Shown piece after piece: positions 17,584 to 27,332 of a stretch of DNA of 64,000 bases. Under the pieces are notes generated by a model. It was not told where the DNA came from and made no database searches. It was given only the letters and a program-made list of their open reading frames with translations. Source of the DNA: Aquamicrobium aerolatum DSM 21857 (GTDB lineage Bacteria > Pseudomonadota > Alphaproteobacteria > Rhizobiales > Rhizobiaceae); contig NZ_FORF01000004.1 of NCBI RefSeq assembly GCF_900113935.1, forward strand, positions 141,163 through 205,162. Reading direction: 5' to 3'. Position 1 is the first letter of the stretch, and every line of letters starts with the position of its first letter. The position numbers and the translations under genes are program-made.

Positions 17584-20082
17584 GTGACCCCACCATCGCC
17601 TCCCGACCTGCTACCTGAAATATTTACCCGCTGGTTTGTCGAGCGTGGATGGTCGCCCCGCCCGCATCAGTTGACCCTGCTGCAAGAGGCGCAGGCGGGC
17701 CAGTCTGTGCTGCTGATTGCGCCGACCGGCGCCGGCAAGACATTGGCTGGTTTTTTACCCGCGCTGACCGATCTTGCCATGCGGCCAAAGCGCAAACCGG
17801 GTGAAGCACATCGCGGCGTTCACACGCTATATATCTCGCCGCTGAAAGCCCTCGCGGTCGACATCGAGCGTAACCTGTCGCGACCGGTTGTAGAGATGCA
17901 GCTTCCCGTCAGCATCGAAACCCGCACTGGCGACACGCCCCATCACAAGCGCCAACGGCAGAAACTCGCCCCGCCCGACATCCTCCTGAGCACACCTGAG
18001 CAGCTGGCGCTGCTGATTGCATCCAAGGATGCTGACCGCTTCTTTGCGGATCTCAAATATGTCGTTCTCGACGAGCTGCACTCGCTCGTCACGTCCAAAC
18101 GCGGACATCTTCTCGCGCTCGGTCTGGCGCGGTTGCGCAAGCTGGTGCCGTCGCTCCAGACCATCGGCCTTTCGGCAACGGTCGCCGAGCCTGATGCGCT
18201 GCGCCGCTGGCTGGTGGCGCAGAACCCTCCTGGAAATATGGCCGCGTTGATCACGGTGGCCGGTGGGGCAAAGCCGATCATCACCATTCTGGAATCCGAA
18301 GAGCGCGTGCCGTGGGCCGGGCATTCGGCGCGCTATGCCATCGTCGATGTCTATGAGGCGATCAAGGCTCACCGAACGACGCTGCTGTTCGTCAACACGC
18401 GCTCACAGGCGGAGTTTCTTTTCCAGGAACTGTGGCGCGTCAACGACGACACATTGCCGATTGCGCTGCATCATGGCTCGCTCGACGTAGCCCAGCGTCG
18501 TCGCGTCGAGAATGCCATGGAGGCTAATGCGCTGCGCGCCGTCGTCGCCACTTCGACGCTCGACCTTGGCATCGACTGGGGCGACGTCGATCTGGTGATC
18601 CATGTTGGCGCGCCCAAGGGTGCCAGCCGTCTGGCGCAGCGCATCGGTCGCTCCAATCACCGTATGGACGAGCCAAGCCGCGCCATTCTCGTCCCGGCCA
18701 ACCGTTTCGAGGTGCTGGAGTGCCGTGCGGCGCTCGAGGCCAATTATCTTGGCGCGCAGGATACGCCCCCCCTCATTGACGGCGCGCTCGACGTCCTCGC
18801 GCAGCACATCATGGGCATGGCCTGTGCCGCACCGTTCGACGCCCATGCGCTGTGGCAGGAGGTGCGCGCCGCCGAGCCCTACGCCCGGCTCGACGAGGCC
18901 ATTTTCGTGCGCGTCGTCGATTTCGTTGCCACTGGCGGTTATGCGCTGCGCAGTTACGAGCGATACGCCCGCATACGCCAGACCAAAGAGGGGCTTTGGC
19001 GCGTCTCACATCCCCGCTACGCCCAGCAATACCGGCTCAATGTCGGCACGATCGTCGAAGAAGCGATGCTCAATGTCCGGCTCATCAAGCGCGGCGGACG
19101 CCGTGGCGCGATGGGGGGCATGACGCTTGGCAAGGTGGAAGGGGGCTTTGTCGAAAGCCTCACGCATGGCGACACGTTCCTGTTCGCCGGCAAGATGCTG
19201 CGTTTCGAAGGCATCCGCGAGAACGAGGTCTATGTCTCCAACGCCGCCGGGCAGGACGCCAAGGTGCCATCCTATGCCGGCGGGAAGTTTCCGCTGTCGA
19301 CCTATCTGGCGGCGGAAGTGCGTTCGATGCTGGCAAACCCAAAGCGCTGGCAGGCGCTGCCGGAGCAGGTCGCTGGGTGGCTTGAGATGCAAAAGCTCAA
19401 GTCGATGCTGCCAAACGCCGCCGATCTGCTTGTCGAGACTTTCCCACGCGGCAAGCGCTTTTACATGGTGCTGTATCCGTTCGAGGGGCGGCTGGCGCAC
19501 CAGACATTGGGGATGCTGCTGACACGGCGGTTGGAGCGCGCGGGCGCGCGTCCGCTCGGCTTTGTCGCCACCGACTATTCGCTTGGTGTATGGGCGCATG
19601 GCGATCTCGGCGCGATGATCGCCAGCGGTGAACTGTCGTTATCGGCATTGTTCGACGAGGACATGCTGGGCGACGATCGCGACGCATGGCTGGCGGAAAG
19701 TTACATGCTCAAGCGCACGTTTCGCGCCTGCGCCGTCATTTCCGGACTGATCGAAAAGCGTCACCCCGGCAAGGAGAAAACCGGGCGGCAGGTCACCGTC
19801 TCCGCCGACCTCATCTACGACGTGCTGCGAACTCACGATCCCGACCACATCCTGCTGCATGCCACGCGTGCGGACGCTGCTGCTGGCCTCTTGGATGTCA
19901 GGAGACTTGCCGACATGCTCTCGCGAATCAGGGGCCATATCGTGCATAAGCCGCTTGATAGGATTTCCCCGCTTGCGGTTCCGGTCATGCTCGAAATCGG
20001 TCGTGAAAGCGTCAAGGGCGAGGCTGATGACGTGCTGCTGTCGGAGGTCGAGGACGATCTGATCCGCGAAGCAATGTCGTGA
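17584..20082 (+). CDS. Ligase-associated DEXH-box helicase (Lhr-Core-like)
   Basis: 832 aa from GTG 17584. Helicase motifs in order: APTGAGKTL (Walker A, about residue 50), LSTPEQLALL, VLDELHSL (motif II as DELH), GLSATVAEPD (motif III), then STLDLGIDWGDVD and QRIGRSNHRM (motifs V-VI). The C-terminal ~400 residues match the winged-helix and Lhr-specific domains. It translocates along single-stranded DNA using ATP. It is transcribed away from the ligase/exonuclease pair, so the 119 bases between 17464 and 17584 probably contain a divergent promoter. The phosphoesterase gene follows 26 bases later. Confidence 0.9.
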   Translation: MTPPSPPDLLPEIFTRWFVERGWSPRPHQLTLLQEAQAGQSVLLIAPTGAGKTLAGFLPALTDLAMRPKRKPGEAHRGVHTLYISPLKALAVDIERNLSRPVVEMQLPVSIETRTGDTPHHKRQRQKLAPPDILLSTPEQLALLIASKDADRFFADLKYVVLDELHSLVTSKRGHLLALGLARLRKLVPSLQTIGLSATVAEPDALRRWLVAQNPPGNMAALITVAGGAKPIITILESEERVPWAGHSARYAIVDVYEAIKAHRTTLLFVNTRSQAEFLFQELWRVNDDTLPIALHHGSLDVAQRRRVENAMEANALRAVVATSTLDLGIDWGDVDLVIHVGAPKGASRLAQRIGRSNHRMDEPSRAILVPANRFEVLECRAALEANYLGAQDTPPLIDGALDVLAQHIMGMACAAPFDAHALWQEVRAAEPYARLDEAIFVRVVDFVATGGYALRSYERYARIRQTKEGLWRVSHPRYAQQYRLNVGTIVEEAMLNVRLIKRGGRRGAMGGMTLGKVEGGFVESLTHGDTFLFAGKMLRFEGIRENEVYVSNAAGQDAKVPSYAGGKFPLSTYLAAEVRSMLANPKRWQALPEQVAGWLEMQKLKSMLPNAADLLVETFPRGKRFYMVLYPFEGRLAHQTLGMLLTRRLERAGARPLGFVATDYSLGVWAHGDLGAMIASGELSLSALFDEDMLGDDRDAWLAESYMLKRTFRACAVISGLIEKRHPGKEKTGRQVTVSADLIYDVLRTHDPDHILLHATRADAAAGLLDVRRLADMLSRIRGHIVHKPLDRISPLAVPVMLEIGRESVKGEADDVLLSEVEDDLIREAMS

Positions 20083-20108
20083 TGAGAAGGGCGTAGGGCC
20101 AGATTGCA

Positions 20109-20825
20109 ATGAACGTTGCGAACCGCATGTCAGGCTTTGTACCGCGCACCGGAGAAATCACCATCGCCGGTCAGGTTGCGCTGTGCGATCCCCGCGGAGC
20201 CTTGTTCCTGCCCCATCTGAACTTGCTGGTGGTTTCTGACCTTCATCTGGAGAAGGGCTCGTCTGCCGCGCGGCGCGGAAGCTTGCTTCCTCCTTACGAC
20301 ACCGGCGCGACGCTCGACCGGCTGGCTGCGGTGATCGACGATCTTCGCCCTTCCACCGTGCTCAGTCTTGGCGATAGTTTTCATGACGATGGCGGGGCAG
20401 GGCGAATGCCCGGCTTCTACCGCGAAAAGCTGCTCGCGTTGATGACGGGGCGCGACTGGATCTGGGTCACCGGTAATCATGATCCTCAGGCTCCCGTCGG
20501 TCTGCCGGGAATGGTCGCCGAGGAAATCGCCATCGACGGCTTGCGCTTCCGCCACGAGCCTTCGGCGGGCGCTCAGAGCGGTGAGATTGCCGGCCATCTT
20601 CATCCGGGCGCGATGGTCATTCAGCGTGGCCGCGCGGTACGCCGACGCTGCTTTGCGGCTGACGGCGACCGCCTGATCATGCCCGCTTTCGGTGCGTTCA
20701 CCGGTTCGCTCAACGTGCTTGACCGCGCCTATCATGGCCTGTTCCGTTGGGAACGCTTCATCGCCCACATGCTTGGCAATGTGCGTGTCTATGCCATTCC
20801 GGGTGGCCGCTTGCGGATGGGTTGA
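20109..20825 (+). CDS. pdeM: Ligase-associated metallophosphoesterase
   Basis: 238 aa. Calcineurin-like metal motifs appear in order: SDLHLEKGS, LGDSFHDDGG, TGNHDPQ and AGHLHPGA. This is the manganese-dependent endonuclease/phosphodiesterase partner of the ligase cluster (PdeM, also called MPE). The helicase stop lies 26 bases upstream, so the two are probably co-transcribed. The gene start at ATG 20109 is assumed; an ATG at 20127 (MSGFVP) is a possible alternative. Cytoplasmic. Confidence 0.87.
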   Translation: MNVANRMSGFVPRTGEITIAGQVALCDPRGALFLPHLNLLVVSDLHLEKGSSAARRGSLLPPYDTGATLDRLAAVIDDLRPSTVLSLGDSFHDDGGAGRMPGFYREKLLALMTGRDWIWVTGNHDPQAPVGLPGMVAEEIAIDGLRFRHEPSAGAQSGEIAGHLHPGAMVIQRGRAVRRRCFAADGDRLIMPAFGAFTGSLNVLDRAYHGLFRWERFIAHMLGNVRVYAIPGGRLRMG

Positions 20826-20850
20826 GCGCACTCAACTCCTGCAACTGGCT

Positions 20851-23199
20851 TCATGCCGCCTTGCTGATCGGCTTGTCGCGCACCGGAATGCGAACAGAGA
20901 CGATGGTGCCGACATTTTCGGTCGAGCGGATTTTTAGCGCGCCGCCGTGAAGTTCCGCCAACGAGCGCGAAATGGCGAGGCCGAGGCCGGAGCCGGTGTG
21001 GTTCTTGGAGAACTGGTTCTGAACCTGCTCGAATGGGCGGCCGAGCTTCTTGAGCGCTTCTTTCGGAATCCCGCAGCCATTGTCCTCGATCGACAGCATG
21101 ATCGCGCCAGCGACCTTGCGCGCGCGCAGGGAAATGTGACCGCCGTGGTCGGTGAACTTCACCGCATTGGACAACAGGTTGAGCACAATTTGCTTGATCG
21201 CCCGTCGATCGGCGAAAAGCACCATCGAGTCGGAGATTTTCGTTTCCAGCGTAATCGACTTGTCGGCGGCTTGCAGCGACACGACGCGCACGGTTTCGCT
21301 GATCATCGGCGCGAGGTCGATCCCCTCGCGCTCGATCGAAAACTGCCCCGCCTCGATCTTGGCCATGTCGAGGATGTCGTTGATGACGCCGAGCAGATAG
21401 GCGCCGGCGGCGTGAATATCCTTGACGTATTCGTCGTATTTGTCAGACCCGAGCGGCCCGAAATAGGCCTGCTGCATCATCTCTGAAAAGCCGATGATCG
21501 CATTCAGCGGGGTTCGCAGCTCGTGACTCATATTGGCGAGGAATTCCGATTTTGCCTGGCTGGCCGCTTCGGCTCGCTCGGTTTCCTTCATGTATTTACG
21601 GTTCAGTTCGACCAGTTCGCTCGTGCGCTCGCCCTCTGCCTTGCGGGCAAGGCTGAGGTCATGGATCGTCGCCATCAGGCGGCGTTCACTGTCGACGAGC
21701 TTGGCCTGATGCTGCTTGAGCTGGGTGATGTCCGCGCCGACCGACACCATGCCGCCGTCGCGGGTCGGCAACTCGTTGACCTGAAGCCAGCGCCCATCCG
21801 CCAGCTGCCGCTCGAATGAAGCGCCGCCGGAAGGCCCGTTGGGATTTGCCAGACGACGCTCGTTTGCAAAAGCGCTCATGCGCATCTCGATCCATGCGCG
21901 CGATGTGCCGGGCACGACATCCTGCGGCGTCAGGCCGTTGTCCTGCTGATATTTGGAGTTGCACATCACCAGCCGTTGCGAGGCATCCCAGAGCACGAAG
22001 GATTCCGAAATGCTCTCGATAGCGGTGCGCAGACGCAGGTCGGCGGTTTCCGACAGCTGCGCCAGCGTGCGCTGCTCGGAAATGTCGATGGCGATGCCGA
22101 CAAGATGGATTTCGGAAGCATCCGGGTCGCTGACCTGCGCCTTGGCGCGAATCCACGTCCAGTTGCCGTCGGCATGACGCATGCGGAAAATCTTGTCGAG
22201 TTGGGTCAGTTCACGGGCGACGATACGGTTTGCGATGTCGAAAAGGTCGCCATCATCGGGGTGGATGATTTCGGAGACCGCGCCGAAAGACAGCATTGCG
22301 TCGGAGGGCTCGTAGCCCAGCATTTCATACATCGAAGGCGACCAGTACATCTTGCCGCGCACCATGTCCCAGTCCCAGAGACCGCAGCGGCCGCGCACAA
22401 GGGCAAGATCGACGCGTTCATGCGCCTCAAGATAGAGCCTGTCGGCAGCTCGGGCGCGCGCGGCCTGCCCGAAATAGGCGTAGAGGATGACCAGCAGCAC
22501 CGCAGCCGTGGCCACGAACAAAGTGATGTTCAGCGTGACGGTCTTTCGCCACTCCTGAAACACTGCATCTTGCCTGATCAGCGCAACAGCCGCGCCTGAT
22601 CTTCCATCGGCCAGTGCCAGCGCGGCGTACCATGTCTGGTCGCCGATGCGCACATTCATCACCCCGGCGCGCTCGCCGAACAGGAACAGGGGCTGCCCTC
22701 CATAGATGAAGCTTTCGAGCGACCGTCCTACCCATCCCGCGCCTGCCGGCGTCGCGGCCTGAACCTTCAGCGCGCTGTCTGTGACGAGAATTATGTGCTG
22801 GTTCGTCAATGCACCGGAAAACGCCATGTCTTCGGTAAGTGCGTTGTATCGGTTGGGGTCATTGCTACCGCGCATTTCGGTCAGCGTCAGCGACTGCGAA
22901 ATTTGCGATGCGGCCAGGCTGAGCAACCCCTTTGCGGAGTGCTCGATGTCGTCACGCTGGGCCATCAATGACAGGAAGCGTGTTCCTGCAACGATGATGA
23001 GAAACAGCACGATGAGGATCGGGATGACACGTCGCAGATAGGGTTCCGAGGCCAGCAACCGCTTGTAGGCGGGCGCGGCAATCATCCGCGCATGTCCGGT
23101 CATGCCAAGGCCAGCCCGCCGCGCTGCCGAGCGCCGGACATAAAAATCCCCTTCGGGCGCGTGCCACGCGTCCGCCTTGGCCATGAAACGGCTCCCCAT
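20851..23199 (-). CDS. Membrane PAS-domain sensor histidine kinase (PleC/PdhS-like)
   Basis: About 782 aa. Two membrane segments (VIPILIVLFLIIVAG and LFVATAAVLLVILYAYFG) flank a ~150-residue periplasmic sensor. A PAS domain (WDWDMVRGKMYWSPSMYEML), a second PAS (SESFVLWDASQRLVMCNSKY) and a coiled linker follow, then HisKA with FLANMSHELRTPLNAIIGF (phospho-His) and HATPase with NLLSNAVKF, DNGCGIP and GSGLGLAISRSL. The layout and H-box fit the PleC/DivJ/PdhS kinases that control the alphaproteobacterial cell cycle, but the assignment is by resemblance. ATG 23199 follows GAGGG; ATG 23184 with GGGGAG is equally good. No cognate regulator is adjacent. Confidence 0.82.
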   Translation of the reverse strand: MGSRFMAKADAWHAPEGDFYVRRSAARRAGLGMTGHARMIAAPAYKRLLASEPYLRRVIPILIVLFLIIVAGTRFLSLMAQRDDIEHSAKGLLSLAASQISQSLTLTEMRGSNDPNRYNALTEDMAFSGALTNQHIILVTDSALKVQAATPAGAGWVGRSLESFIYGGQPLFLFGERAGVMNVRIGDQTWYAALALADGRSGAAVALIRQDAVFQEWRKTVTLNITLFVATAAVLLVILYAYFGQAARARAADRLYLEAHERVDLALVRGRCGLWDWDMVRGKMYWSPSMYEMLGYEPSDAMLSFGAVSEIIHPDDGDLFDIANRIVARELTQLDKIFRMRHADGNWTWIRAKAQVSDPDASEIHLVGIAIDISEQRTLAQLSETADLRLRTAIESISESFVLWDASQRLVMCNSKYQQDNGLTPQDVVPGTSRAWIEMRMSAFANERRLANPNGPSGGASFERQLADGRWLQVNELPTRDGGMVSVGADITQLKQHQAKLVDSERRLMATIHDLSLARKAEGERTSELVELNRKYMKETERAEAASQAKSEFLANMSHELRTPLNAIIGFSEMMQQAYFGPLGSDKYDEYVKDIHAAGAYLLGVINDILDMAKIEAGQFSIEREGIDLAPMISETVRVVSLQAADKSITLETKISDSMVLFADRRAIKQIVLNLLSNAVKFTDHGGHISLRARKVAGAIMLSIEDNGCGIPKEALKKLGRPFEQVQNQFSKNHTGSGLGLAISRSLAELHGGALKIRSTENVGTIVSVRIPVRDKPISKAA

Positions 23200-23355
23200 C
23201 TGTCCCTCTGAAGATCCGGCAACGCCGCACGCCCGAATCGTCCCTAAAGAATCAGACGCGATTCGCACTGTCCAGTGCCCGCGAGGCCAATTCTTACAAT
23301 TTAGTTACAAAGCGGCGCAATTTTGGCGCGCCGCCCTGTTTGCGGGAGCAGGCGA

Positions 23356-25998
23356 TCACGAAAGAATGCGCTCGACGATATCACGCAGATCGCTGGAAAG
23401 ATCTTCGCGCGAAGAAATCATCACCAGCACCTGCCGCGCAGCTTCCTGCCGCTTCGGCTCCAGCGAGCGCCACGAGCGCAGCGCGGTTGCCAGACGTGCA
23501 GCCACCTGCGGATTGCGTTTCTCGACTTCCAGAACCGTCGTTGCAAACAGACGGTAGCCTTCGCCGTCGTCGCGATGGAAACCGGTCTGGTTCAGGGTCG
23601 CAAACGTTCCCATCAGCGCCCGCACACGGTTGGGGTTGCCAATCGAGAAGGCGGGGTGGTCAAGAAGGGAGCGCACGACCTCCACGGCGTTAGCGCCGGG
23701 CGTGCTTGCTTGAATCTGGAACCACTTGTCCATCACCAGCGGATCGTTCGTGTAGGTGTCTTCAAAACGCGCCAGTGCAGCGCTCGCTTCGACATGGCCG
23801 GGGAAGCGGTGCGCCAGTATCGTCAGCGCCGCGGCCTTGTCGGTCATGTTGGTGGCGCTGGCAAATTGTGCGGCTGCATAGGTCGGTTGGTCGCTCGACA
23901 GCGACAGATAATCGAGCAGCACGTTTCGAAGGGCACGCTTTCCTGCGCTTGCAGCATCGGGCCGGAATTCGCCTGCATCGTGAATGCCGTAGAGGGTGGC
24001 GAACTGATCCGCGTTGGCGCAGGCGATTGCTTTCGCCAGCCCTTCTCGCGCCATGAAGACGGCATCCGGATTGATATTTGCGCCGATCTCCCGCGCAATG
24101 TCGGATTCGGAAGGCAAGGTCAGCGCCAGAGCCCGGAATGCGGGTTCGAGGCTGTCGTCTCGGGCCATCTCCCCCATCGTCGCGATCAGATTGGGATCGT
24201 GTGCAACGTTCGCCTGGCCGCTCACGGCGCGATAGGCTCGAATGGTGGCGTCGGTAAGCAGCGTGTTGAGCGCCTGCCAGCGGGCGAAAAGGTCGCTATC
24301 GTTTCGCGCCAGAAAAACCAGATCCTCTGGACGTTGCTCCATCGAGAGCGTCATGGGTGCCGAAAATCCGCGATTGAGGGATAGAGCAGGGCGTTTGGGA
24401 ATGCCGTGAAAGACAACGCTATGCTTCCGTTTGCGCACATGAATCACGCCATTTTCGACCTGCGCACCTTCGATTTGCGCGGCGACAATGTCCTGCCCGT
24501 CTTCGCCGACCAGCCCGAATGCAAGCGGGATATGCATGAGCCGCTTGCGGCTTTCAGATGGCGTCGGCGGCACCGATTGCTCGATCTCGACGCGAAATGT
24601 TGCGTCGGCGGCGTTGTGGGTTGCGGTGACGGCCAGATTCGGCGTGCCGGCCTGATGATACCAGAGGGCGAACTGCGAAAGGTCTTGCTCTGACGCGTCC
24701 TCAAAGGCGCGGATGAAGTCCTCGATCGTCGCCGCTTCACCGTCATGGCGCTCGATGTACAGCTTGAGTCCCCGTGCAAATGCTTCTGCACCCAGAACGG
24801 TGCGGATCATGCGCACTACCTCGGAGCCCTTCTCGTAGACCGTTGCCGTGTAGAAGTTGGCGATCTCGCGATAGCGGCGCGGGCGCACGGGATGTGCAAG
24901 CGGCCCCTGATCTTCCGGAAACTGCATCGCGCGCAAGGTCCGTACTTCCGCGATGCGCTTGACCGGGCGGGATCGCTGGTCGGCGGAGAATTCATGGTCG
25001 CGGAAGACGGTCAGCCCTTCCTTGAGGCAGAGCTGAAACCAGTCCCGGCAGGTGATGCGGTTACCGGTCCAGTTGTGGAAATATTCGTGCGCGACGATGG
25101 CCTCGATGTTCGCGAAATCCGCATCGGTGGCTGTTGCTTCATCGGCAAGGATGTACTTGTCGTTGAAGACGTTCAGGCCCTTGTTCTCCATCGCTCCCAT
25201 GTTGAAATCGGAGACGGCGACAATGTTGAAGACGTCGAGATCGTACTCAAGTCCGAACACCTCTTCGTCCCAGACCATGGAGCGTTTCAGGGCATCCATC
25301 GCGTAGGCCGCGCGCGCCTTCTTGCCATGCTCGACATAGATGCCAAGCTCGACCTTCCGGCCGGAAGCGGTGATGAAACTGTCTTCAAGAACGTCAAAGT
25401 CGCCGGCAACGACTGCGAACAGGTAGGAAGGCTTGGGAAACGGGTCATGCCACACCGCGTAGTGGCGCCCGCTGCCAAGATCGCCCTGCTCGACCGGATT
25501 GCCATTCGACAACAGTGTCGGTGCGGTGGCCCGGTCAGCCTCGATGCGCACGGTGTAGACCGACAGAACGTCGGGCCGGTCGTAGAAATAGGTGATGCGT
25601 CGAAACCCTTCCGGCTCGCACTGCGTGCAGTAGACGCCGTTGGAACGGTAGAGGCCCATCAGCGTGCTGTTGCGCGATGGATCGAGTTGTGTGACGACCG
25701 TGAGCGTAAATCGCGCTGAGGCGGGTGGGGCGGTCAGGATCAGCTGCTGCGGGCTTGCCTGATATCCGGAAGCGTCGACGGGCCTGCCGTCGAGTTCGAG
25801 CCGAACCAGTGAAAGCTCGTCGCCGTCCAGCACCAGCGGCGTTCCTGCCTCCACTCCCTTGCGGCGTTCGAACTGGAGCTGTGCCGTGACAATGGTCGCT
25901 TCTGGCTGCAACTCAAAAGTCAGTTTCGTTTCGGGGATCAGGTAATCGCTGGGTTGGTAATCCTCGATCTTGAAGATCTGACCGGTGTCCTGACGCAT
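23356..25998 (-). CDS. pepN: Aminopeptidase N (M1 family)
   Basis: About 880 aa, the usual PepN length. The exopeptidase motif GAMENKG and the zinc site HEYFHNWTGNRITCRDW (HExxH...E) are present near residue 265-300, followed by the Ig-like domain and a long alpha-helical C-terminal domain. It removes N-terminal residues from peptides in the cytoplasm. The start is ATG 25998; a GTG two codons upstream is better spaced from AGGA and could also be used. It lies between the histidine kinase and an intergenic repeat. Confidence 0.95.
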   Translation of the reverse strand: MRQDTGQIFKIEDYQPSDYLIPETKLTFELQPEATIVTAQLQFERRKGVEAGTPLVLDGDELSLVRLELDGRPVDASGYQASPQQLILTAPPASARFTLTVVTQLDPSRNSTLMGLYRSNGVYCTQCEPEGFRRITYFYDRPDVLSVYTVRIEADRATAPTLLSNGNPVEQGDLGSGRHYAVWHDPFPKPSYLFAVVAGDFDVLEDSFITASGRKVELGIYVEHGKKARAAYAMDALKRSMVWDEEVFGLEYDLDVFNIVAVSDFNMGAMENKGLNVFNDKYILADEATATDADFANIEAIVAHEYFHNWTGNRITCRDWFQLCLKEGLTVFRDHEFSADQRSRPVKRIAEVRTLRAMQFPEDQGPLAHPVRPRRYREIANFYTATVYEKGSEVVRMIRTVLGAEAFARGLKLYIERHDGEAATIEDFIRAFEDASEQDLSQFALWYHQAGTPNLAVTATHNAADATFRVEIEQSVPPTPSESRKRLMHIPLAFGLVGEDGQDIVAAQIEGAQVENGVIHVRKRKHSVVFHGIPKRPALSLNRGFSAPMTLSMEQRPEDLVFLARNDSDLFARWQALNTLLTDATIRAYRAVSGQANVAHDPNLIATMGEMARDDSLEPAFRALALTLPSESDIAREIGANINPDAVFMAREGLAKAIACANADQFATLYGIHDAGEFRPDAASAGKRALRNVLLDYLSLSSDQPTYAAAQFASATNMTDKAAALTILAHRFPGHVEASAALARFEDTYTNDPLVMDKWFQIQASTPGANAVEVVRSLLDHPAFSIGNPNRVRALMGTFATLNQTGFHRDDGEGYRLFATTVLEVEKRNPQVAARLATALRSWRSLEPKRQEAARQVLVMISSREDLSSDLRDIVERILS

Positions 25999-26004
25999 AA
26001 GCAC

Positions 26005-26381
26005 ATGTTCCTGCTGTGGGACGATGATCGTCCTTATTGTCCGTCAAGCAGTCTTACATGATCCGATGCGCCCGCAACACCGTCAGCTGGACCAACGCTT
26101 GCAAGGCCGAGAGGGCCAAAGGTCGCGTTGTCACTCTCCGATGCGATGCTCTATCGTGACGTTCTGGAAATTTACGCCTTGGTGTTAAACTTGTGATGAA
26201 CTAGAGCATGTCTGCCGAAAGCGGGAACCGGTTTCGGGACAAAGAGATGCGTAAATACAGAAACTTGAAGCGTGTGAATCGAATCCAGGAGATCGCGACA
26301 CGCTTTGAGCGGGAACAAATGATTCCGTAGCGCTCGAGTGCGCGACCTTGCCTTGCTGCCACTTTTCCGAATGAGCCTGCG
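26005..26381. other. Intergenic region between pepN and an EamA gene
   Basis: A 377-base gap with no credible gene. The left half should carry the pepN promoter (leftward). The right half is mostly the dispersed repeat at 26206-26320. The short frame starting ATG 26371 ends after four codons. Confidence 0.6.
26206..26320. repeat. Rhizobial intergenic mosaic repeat (RIME-like), copy C
   Basis: It begins GAGCATGTCTGCCGAAAGCG, continues with GGAACCGGTTTCGGGACAAA and ends near GATCGCGACACGCTTTGAG. This is the most complete of the four copies seen and the best reference. The CCGAAAGCGGGAACCGGTTTCGGG part is an imperfect inverted repeat. Confidence 0.68.
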
Positions 26382-27326
26382 TTGACATCATCTTCAGCAA
26401 TATCCGGTAATGCCCTGCGCGGGATTGCCCTCAAGATCGCGTCGGTCGCAATTTTCGTCGGTATGTCGACATGCATCAAGGCGGCTGGCCAGCTGCCGGC
26501 GGGGCAGATCGTATTTTTTCGCTCATTTTTTGCCATTCTTCCCATTGTCATCATGCTGGCGTGGCGCAAGGAACTGCGTCAGGGTCTGACGACGGCGCAT
26601 CCCTGGGGCCACATTGCACGTGGTGTTGTCGGTGTGATGTCGATGGGGCTTGGCTTCTTTGCGTTGACGCGTCTGCCGTTGACCGATGCGATCACGCTTA
26701 ACTATGCGCAGCCATTGCTGGTGATCGTCTTCAGCGCGATATTTTTGCGCGAAGCCATTCATATGTATCGCTGGTCGGCCGTGCTTGTCGGGCTGGTCGG
26801 AGTTGTCACGATTTCATGGCCCAAGCTGACCCTGTTTGGTGCGGAAGACCCGATGAGCGTCGATATGGCCGCCGGTGTGCTCGCTGCGCTGGTTGCCGCG
26901 GCCATGTCCGCCGTCGCGCTGCTGCTCGTGCGCAGGCTGGTCCACACGGAAAAGACGGCAACGATCGTGCTTTGGTTCTCATTGACCGCATCGGTCGCGG
27001 GCCTTTGCACCGCTCCCTTCGGCTGGGCAGCCCTGACATTCGAGCAGACGGCATTTCTGATTGGGGCAGGGTTCTGCGGCGGTGTCGCGCAGATCTTCAT
27101 GACGCAAAGCTATCGCTATGCCGAAGCGTCGACCGTGGCGCCGTTCGAATACACGTCCATGATCCTGGGTATCATTGTCGGCTACTGGGCATTTGGCGAT
27201 ATTCCGACACTCCATACGATTGTCGGCGGCGCTATCGTCATCAGTGCCGGTCTGTTTATCATCTGGCGTGAGCGGCAGTTGGGTCTGGAGCGCGGCGCGG
27301 CCAGAAAAGTCTCTCCGCCACAATAA
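26382..27326 (+). CDS. EamA/DMT-family transporter
   Basis: 314 aa with ten membrane segments in two five-helix halves; the second repeat contains EYTSMILGIIVGYWAFGD, typical of EamA exporters of the RhaT/YedA type. The first possible start is TTG 26382; there is no ATG in frame before residue 28, and truncation there would remove the first helix, so TTG use is likely. The gene lies directly after a dispersed repeat, which may have altered its promoter. Its last codon is 6 bases from the convergent uracil-DNA glycosylase stop. Inner membrane; substrate unknown. Confidence 0.82.
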   Translation: MTSSSAISGNALRGIALKIASVAIFVGMSTCIKAAGQLPAGQIVFFRSFFAILPIVIMLAWRKELRQGLTTAHPWGHIARGVVGVMSMGLGFFALTRLPLTDAITLNYAQPLLVIVFSAIFLREAIHMYRWSAVLVGLVGVVTISWPKLTLFGAEDPMSVDMAAGVLAALVAAAMSAVALLLVRRLVHTEKTATIVLWFSLTASVAGLCTAPFGWAALTFEQTAFLIGAGFCGGVAQIFMTQSYRYAEASTVAPFEYTSMILGIIVGYWAFGDIPTLHTIVGGAIVISAGLFIIWRERQLGLERGAARKVSPPQ

Positions 27327-27332
27327 CGGGCG

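Noticed and set aside
16313..17587. Rightward 424-codon frame over ligase and exonuclease
   Set aside because: Antisense shadow crossing two overlapping genes.
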